Shown here in pieces: positions 41,010 through 44,266 of a stretch of DNA of 44,266 bases. Where the stretch lies: contig JAOMDA010000011.1 of NCBI GenBank assembly GCA_028345295.1, positions 1-44,266 on the forward strand, read 5' to 3'. Origin of the DNA: Candidatus Nitrosopelagicus sp. (GTDB taxonomy: Archaea > Thermoproteota > Nitrososphaeria > Nitrososphaerales > Nitrosopumilaceae). Numbering within the stretch: the stretch's first letter is position 1; every line of letters begins with the position of its first letter. The position numbers and the translations under genes were made by a program. The notes beneath the pieces were generated by a model, which ran no database searches, was not told the DNA's origin, and saw only the letters and a list, made by a program, of their open reading frames with translations.

Positions 41010-42420
41010 GCAAAGCACCAAGACGCGGCATTACGACCTCTACTTGTTCTTTCACTAGTTGGTTATAATAGTTAATCAAGATATCAACTGTTAACAGTAC
41101 TCCAATACCAGTGCCAAATACACCCAAAACATCAGAAACACCAGCGATCAAACCAAGAATCATTGAGCCTAGTAATGTTACAGATGGAATATACCGATTA
41201 AGTAACGATTCAATTGGTTTGTTTGATCTTCTAAATCCTGGAACTTGAACATCTGCATCAAGTAGATTTTGGGCAGCTTTCTTTGATGATAATCCGCCTA
41301 ATTCGACCCAAAGTTTTCCAAATACAACTACTATACCAATCATAAATAAAACATACAAAACTCCACGTGTTGGATCTAAGGCAAGTGCATCTAATCCTCT
41401 TGGTGGAGTAATATAGTAAATTAATCCACCAATTGGTGAAGACGGACTTGTCGGGTCAAACTGCCCCAGTATGTTAAGAAATTCATTAGCATTCCGCGGG
41501 TTAAACTGCGCCCAAAACATTTGTCCCATGAAAACTGCATTTGCAGTTAGTGCAGATGCCAAAATTACTGGGATGTTTGATACATACATCATCTTAATTG
41601 GATATGTTGCAGCAAATCCACGATACTTTGTTGAAACAATTGGAATCTCTACTTTCATTCCTTGTGTATAAACTAAAATCAAGAGTATTCCAGCAGTCAG
41701 GGCTAACCCAAATATACTCGGCAGCTGATTTGATCTGAACAGAGATTCAGCAACATCACCATATTGAACCATTTGACCTATGTATGGAAAAATACCTATA
41801 GCTCCTCCATCACCTGCTGGAAGCGGGCTAAATACACTCCAAAGAATTTGTTGTGCAACACCACCAGCAATGAATATACTAATTCCACTACCTAATCCCC
41901 AACCTTTCTGGATTAATTCGTCTAGGAACATAACAATAACAGATGCACCCATAAGCTGCCCTATCAGAATATACATTACAGTAGGCTCACTAATATTTGG
42001 ACCATATACAGCAACACCATATACAATAGATTCTGCAACAATCACAATGTAAGTTACAAGTTTTGTTGCAGTTTGAAATACACCTCTTTCAGCTGGGTTC
42101 TTAAAATCAAACTTTAGAATATCTGAACCACGTAACAATTGCATTAATAATCCACCAGTTACAATTGGTCCAATACCTAATTCAACTAGAGAACCTTGTT
42201 GTGATGCAAAAATTACTCTCGCAAATGCTAAAAAGTCAAATTCTGGAGCAGTTGCACCAAAAAGTGGAGTTTGACCCATTACGAGATAAATTACAAAGCA
42301 TCCCGTTGTCCAAGTTAGTTTTGTTTGTAATGAAAGTTTTTTCTTTGGTTTTGGTACTTGTGGTACATAAGGTTCAGCCTTAGCTACAATTTTTCGTATA
42401 TGATCAGTTAATGTTGCCAT
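40996..42420 (-). CDS. secY: Preprotein translocase subunit SecY
   Basis: 474 residues with ten TM helices. FAFARV-type helix 2b plug region, TGGLLMQLLRGSD after helix 2, QKGWGLGSGISIFIAGGVAQ at helix 5, and PGFRRSNKPIESLLNRYIP before helix 9 are typical of SecY/Sec61alpha. It forms the protein-conducting channel with SecE and SecG/Sec61beta. ATG overlaps the rpl15 stop (TGATG). Confidence 0.97.
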   Translation of the reverse strand: MATLTDHIRKIVAKAEPYVPQVPKPKKKLSLQTKLTWTTGCFVIYLVMGQTPLFGATAPEFDFLAFARVIFASQQGSLVELGIGPIVTGGLLMQLLRGSDILKFDFKNPAERGVFQTATKLVTYIVIVAESIVYGVAVYGPNISEPTVMYILIGQLMGASVIVMFLDELIQKGWGLGSGISIFIAGGVAQQILWSVFSPLPAGDGGAIGIFPYIGQMVQYGDVAESLFRSNQLPSIFGLALTAGILLILVYTQGMKVEIPIVSTKYRGFAATYPIKMMYVSNIPVILASALTANAVFMGQMFWAQFNPRNANEFLNILGQFDPTSPSSPIGGLIYYITPPRGLDALALDPTRGVLYVLFMIGIVVVFGKLWVELGGLSSKKAAQNLLDADVQVPGFRRSNKPIESLLNRYIPSVTLLGSMILGLIAGVSDVLGVFGTGIGVLLTVDILINYYNQLVKEQVEVVMPRLGALLGRK

Positions 42421-42920
42421 CAGTCATCGTTATTTTCTACGTCTTCAGTTTTTTTCTCTTCAAGTGGTACTTCAGTATTTTTGTTAATTTTTTGAACAGG
42501 TAAGGTTACTTCTCCACCAGCTTTGGCTACTTTTTCCTGAGCAGAATTTGATGCATATTTTACTTTAATTGTATATGCATTTGTTATTTTTCCACCACCT
42601 AGAAGCTTATCAATTTCTAGGCTTGTCAGATCTAAAACATTTTTTGAATTCTCAGATTTACCTGCTTTGGAAAATAGATCATCAAGATCACGTACGTTAA
42701 TCCATTTTTTTGTAATTATTGAAACTGATAAAGGACGATGTGTAGATTCATGACCAAAATGATCTTGATCCTCTTTAATTACAGTACTGGCTAAATGTTT
42801 GAGATGTCCAGAACGTCCAAGACCACCTTTATGTCCAAATGATCTATGCTGACCAACTTGACCCCATCCCATATGCCTTCCACCTCTAAGTTTTCTTGTT
42901 TTTCTTAATCTTGTTGCCAT
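42420..42920 (-). CDS. rpl15: Ribosomal protein L15 (uL15)
   Basis: 166 residues. N-terminal RNA-binding tail RKTRKLRGGRHMGWGQVGQH and GHKGGLGRSGH, with the C-terminal globular domain ending AKAGGEVTLPV. The acidic tail after residue 145 (EEKKTEDVENNDD) is an extension not present in most L15 proteins. It is coupled to secY by a shared stop/start. Confidence 0.96.
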   Translation of the reverse strand: MATRLRKTRKLRGGRHMGWGQVGQHRSFGHKGGLGRSGHLKHLASTVIKEDQDHFGHESTHRPLSVSIITKKWINVRDLDDLFSKAGKSENSKNVLDLTSLEIDKLLGGGKITNAYTIKVKYASNSAQEKVAKAGGEVTLPVQKINKNTEVPLEEKKTEDVENNDD

Positions 42921-42921
42921 T

Positions 42922-43389
42922 TTACATCATCCTTTTTACAATTACAGTAAGTTCTTTGTTATATCCTAAAACACCTTTTTGGCCATACAATTTTTTGGTA
43001 CTACGCTTAAATCCGTGTCTTGGTGGATCCAAGGCAAACCATGGTTTTAGTGGTTTTAATTTTGATAATGCTGTTTTTCCCTCAGATAGTGATGTTGCTA
43101 ATTCATCGATTGAAGCAAATCCAATAGAAGTAATATCCTCAGGTGTGATTTTTTTATAGCCAGATTTTCTGGCTTTTTTATCTAATAATTCTTTAACAGT
43201 TTCGGTATCAATTTCTTGCCAAGATATGTAATGTTGTATTTTTCGTAGCATTCCTAATGTGTTGTCTTTTTCAGGAATAATAGTTGCCCGATATTTTTTT
43301 TCTAATTTTAATAAATTCATAGTTGTCACTGCCCAATAAGGTACATCAGCTTGCCCACTAATTCTTACAACCAAAAATGCTTTTGCCAT
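42922..43389 (-). CDS. rpl30: Ribosomal protein L30 (uL30)
   Basis: 155 residues from ATG 43389; a TTG nine nt earlier overlaps the rps5 stop and is less likely. FLVVRISGQADVPYWAVTTM and KKYRATIIPEKDNTLGMLRK are conserved, and the archaeal C-terminal extension (FALDPPRHGFKRSTKKLYGQ) is present. Located in the spc-type cluster. Confidence 0.96.
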   Translation of the reverse strand: MAKAFLVVRISGQADVPYWAVTTMNLLKLEKKYRATIIPEKDNTLGMLRKIQHYISWQEIDTETVKELLDKKARKSGYKKITPEDITSIGFASIDELATSLSEGKTALSKLKPLKPWFALDPPRHGFKRSTKKLYGQKGVLGYNKELTVIVKRMM

Positions 43390-43394
43390 ACCAA

Positions 43395-44114
43395 TCAACC
43401 TTGACTAAATGTCTGCCTAAGACATTCCAATAATGCTTTTGATGTTGAATTCATTGTTGCAGTAGAACCTTTAGTATAAGTCCAAGCATCCTTTATACCA
43501 GCTAATCGTAATAAGTTTCTAATTTTTCCTCCAGCTACAAGACCTAATCCTCTAGGACCTGGTAATAATTCAATAGTTACACTTCCACCTTTACCTTTCA
43601 CTTTGTAAGGAACAGAATGTTTTTGATCACATCTACATTCCCAGCTTCCACAGCCAAGTTTTACTGGACTGACATTTAGGAATGCAGCATTATTTGCTTT
43701 TTCAATTGCAATTCTCATTTGTTTTGATTTACCTAAACCAATTCCTAACCAACCGTTTTCATTTCCTGCAGCTACAAGTGCTTTAAATCGTGTTGATTGA
43801 CCATTTGGTGTCATTTTTTGAATTAAACCTACATCAATAACTTCAGTTTTTAGATCAGGTAATAGTTTTTTAATAATTCCTGCCTCTTGAATATGTAAAC
43901 CTCTTTCATAAATTTCCTCCATTTTAGTTATTTCTCCTGCAGCAACTTTTTTTCCTAGTACAGTTTTTGGAATCCATTCAGGTTCTACATGCTCTCTTCT
44001 AGGACGTCGAGGTCTATCACCTTGTCTACCGCCTCTACCAGGTGGTCCGCCTCTACCAGGTGGTCCGCCTCTACCAGGTGGTCCGCCTCTATTTTGTTGT
44101 GTAGTTTGACTCAT
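43395..44114 (-). CDS. rps5: Ribosomal protein S5 (uS5) with an RGG-repeat N-terminal tail
   Basis: 239 residues. The double-stranded-RNA-binding and globular domains are conserved ([33 protein letters not shown], and the C-terminal [16 protein letters not shown]). Residues 9-40 are a Gly/Arg/Pro tail with GRGGPP repeats, unlike the short N-terminus of most archaeal S5. It may contact RNA or aid subunit assembly. Start overlaps the rpl18 stop (ATGA). Confidence 0.96.
   Translation of the reverse strand: MSQTTQQNRGGPPGRGGPPGRGGPPGRGGRQGDRPRRPRREHVEPEWIPKTVLGKKVAAGEITKMEEIYERGLHIQEAGIIKKLLPDLKTEVIDVGLIQKMTPNGQSTRFKALVAAGNENGWLGIGLGKSKQMRIAIEKANNAAFLNVSPVKLGCGSWECRCDQKHSVPYKVKGKGGSVTIELLPGPRGLGLVAGGKIRNLLRLAGIKDAWTYTKGSTATMNSTSKALLECLRQTFSQG
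44032..44091 (-). repeat. In-frame 18-bp tandem repeat in rps5
   Basis: Three perfect 18-bp copies start at 44032, 44050 and 44068, followed by a partial copy to 44091. They encode the GRGGPP units of the S5 N-terminal tail on the minus strand. The perfect identity of third-codon positions indicates recent expansion by slippage. Confidence 0.92.
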
Positions 44115-44266
44115 TCTGTTTTTCCTTTTGAATCTATTTTTATTTTAAAGCTTGAAACATCGTTTTTTATTTTTAGGTGTTCACCATTAATTCGTTCTTC
44201 TGGCGGAAAAGTTTCACTGCCAGCAGGTACGTCTAAACCAGCATCAATTACACCTTTCAATGCAGC
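44111..44266 (-). CDS. rpl18: Ribosomal protein L18 (uL18), C-terminal 51 residues only
   Basis: The frame enters from the right window edge and ends at TGA 44111-44113. [20 protein letters not shown], then [11 protein letters not shown], is the conserved C-terminus of archaeal L18. The start lies outside the window. Order L18-S5-L30-L15-SecY matches the archaeal spc cluster. Confidence 0.92.
   Translation of the reverse strand, partial: AALKGVIDAGLDVPAGSETFPPEERINGEHLKIKNDVSSFKIKIDSKGKTE

Overview
The window is an A+T-rich stretch of chromosome from an ammonia-oxidising-type thaumarchaeon (Nitrososphaerota), most like Nitrosopumilus and its relatives. The evidence is archaeal: the Rrp4/Rrp41/Rrp42-L37Ae-Pcc1-prefoldin cluster, RpoD-L18e-L13-S9, SecY-L15-L30-S5-L18 followed by Cbf5/AdkA, tRNA-Ser with a small anticodon-loop intron, archaeal NOB1 and XPF-type nuclease, CofE, and surface proteins with the IPxW(V/I)KNNAGWWADGQI motif. 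Many genes appear to be leaderless, with a TATA box about 25 nt before the start codon. Genes inside operons often use GGTG/GTGAT Shine-Dalgarno sequences and TTG or GTG starts. No ammonia monooxygenase, transposase, integrase or CRISPR array is present.

Layout. 1-8.1 kb: a partial secreted NHL/HYR surface protein, a DrrAB-type ABC exporter, a 22-residue membrane micropeptide upstream of an F420/FMN split-barrel protein, lineage hypotheticals, a TPR protein, an exported repeat protein and a 48-residue cysteine-rich metallothionein-like protein. 8.1-14.8 kb: an accessory patch with tRNA-Glu, a PLD-like nuclease lacking its catalytic His, an EndA-like splicing endonuclease subunit lacking its His, L10e, tRNA-Gly, a CPA2 antiporter, a probable C/D box sRNA, a 35-residue C2H2-like microprotein behind a perfect palindrome, and a 400-residue coiled-coil protein. 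14.8-19.9 kb: a cellulose-synthase-like glycosyltransferase, a Sulfolobus-type ferredoxin fused to an unknown domain, NAD kinase overlapping NOB1, and an XPF-like nuclease.

19.9-25.7 kb is a core information-processing block: prefoldin beta, Pcc1, L37Ae, exosome, SBDS, then on the other strand RpoD, L18e, L13 and S9. 25.7-31.9 kb holds two complete, tandem isopropylmalate-dehydratase-type enzymes of different subfamilies, then CofE and three lineage hypotheticals. 32-37.6 kb holds a two-subunit 2-oxoacid:ferredoxin oxidoreductase preceded by a 44-residue, eight-cysteine protein. That small gene shares a promoter region with a divergent 2-hydroxyacid dehydrogenase; an FAD-dependent 2-hydroxyglutarate-type oxidase follows. 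37.6 kb to the end: intron-containing tRNA-Ser, an Ig-like membrane-anchored protein, Cbf5, cytidylate kinase, an EMC3-like membrane protein, adenylate kinase, SecY, L15, L30, S5 and the end of L18.

Taken together this is mostly core genome. The novelty lies in features easily missed by standard gene calling: five very short genes (four of them rich in potential metal ligands or membrane-embedded), one probable C/D sRNA, one strong palindromic operator candidate, and two degenerate-active-site nucleases. No stretch longer than 300 bases is without a gene; the largest non-protein-coding gap (13255-13448) holds the sRNA and the palindrome.
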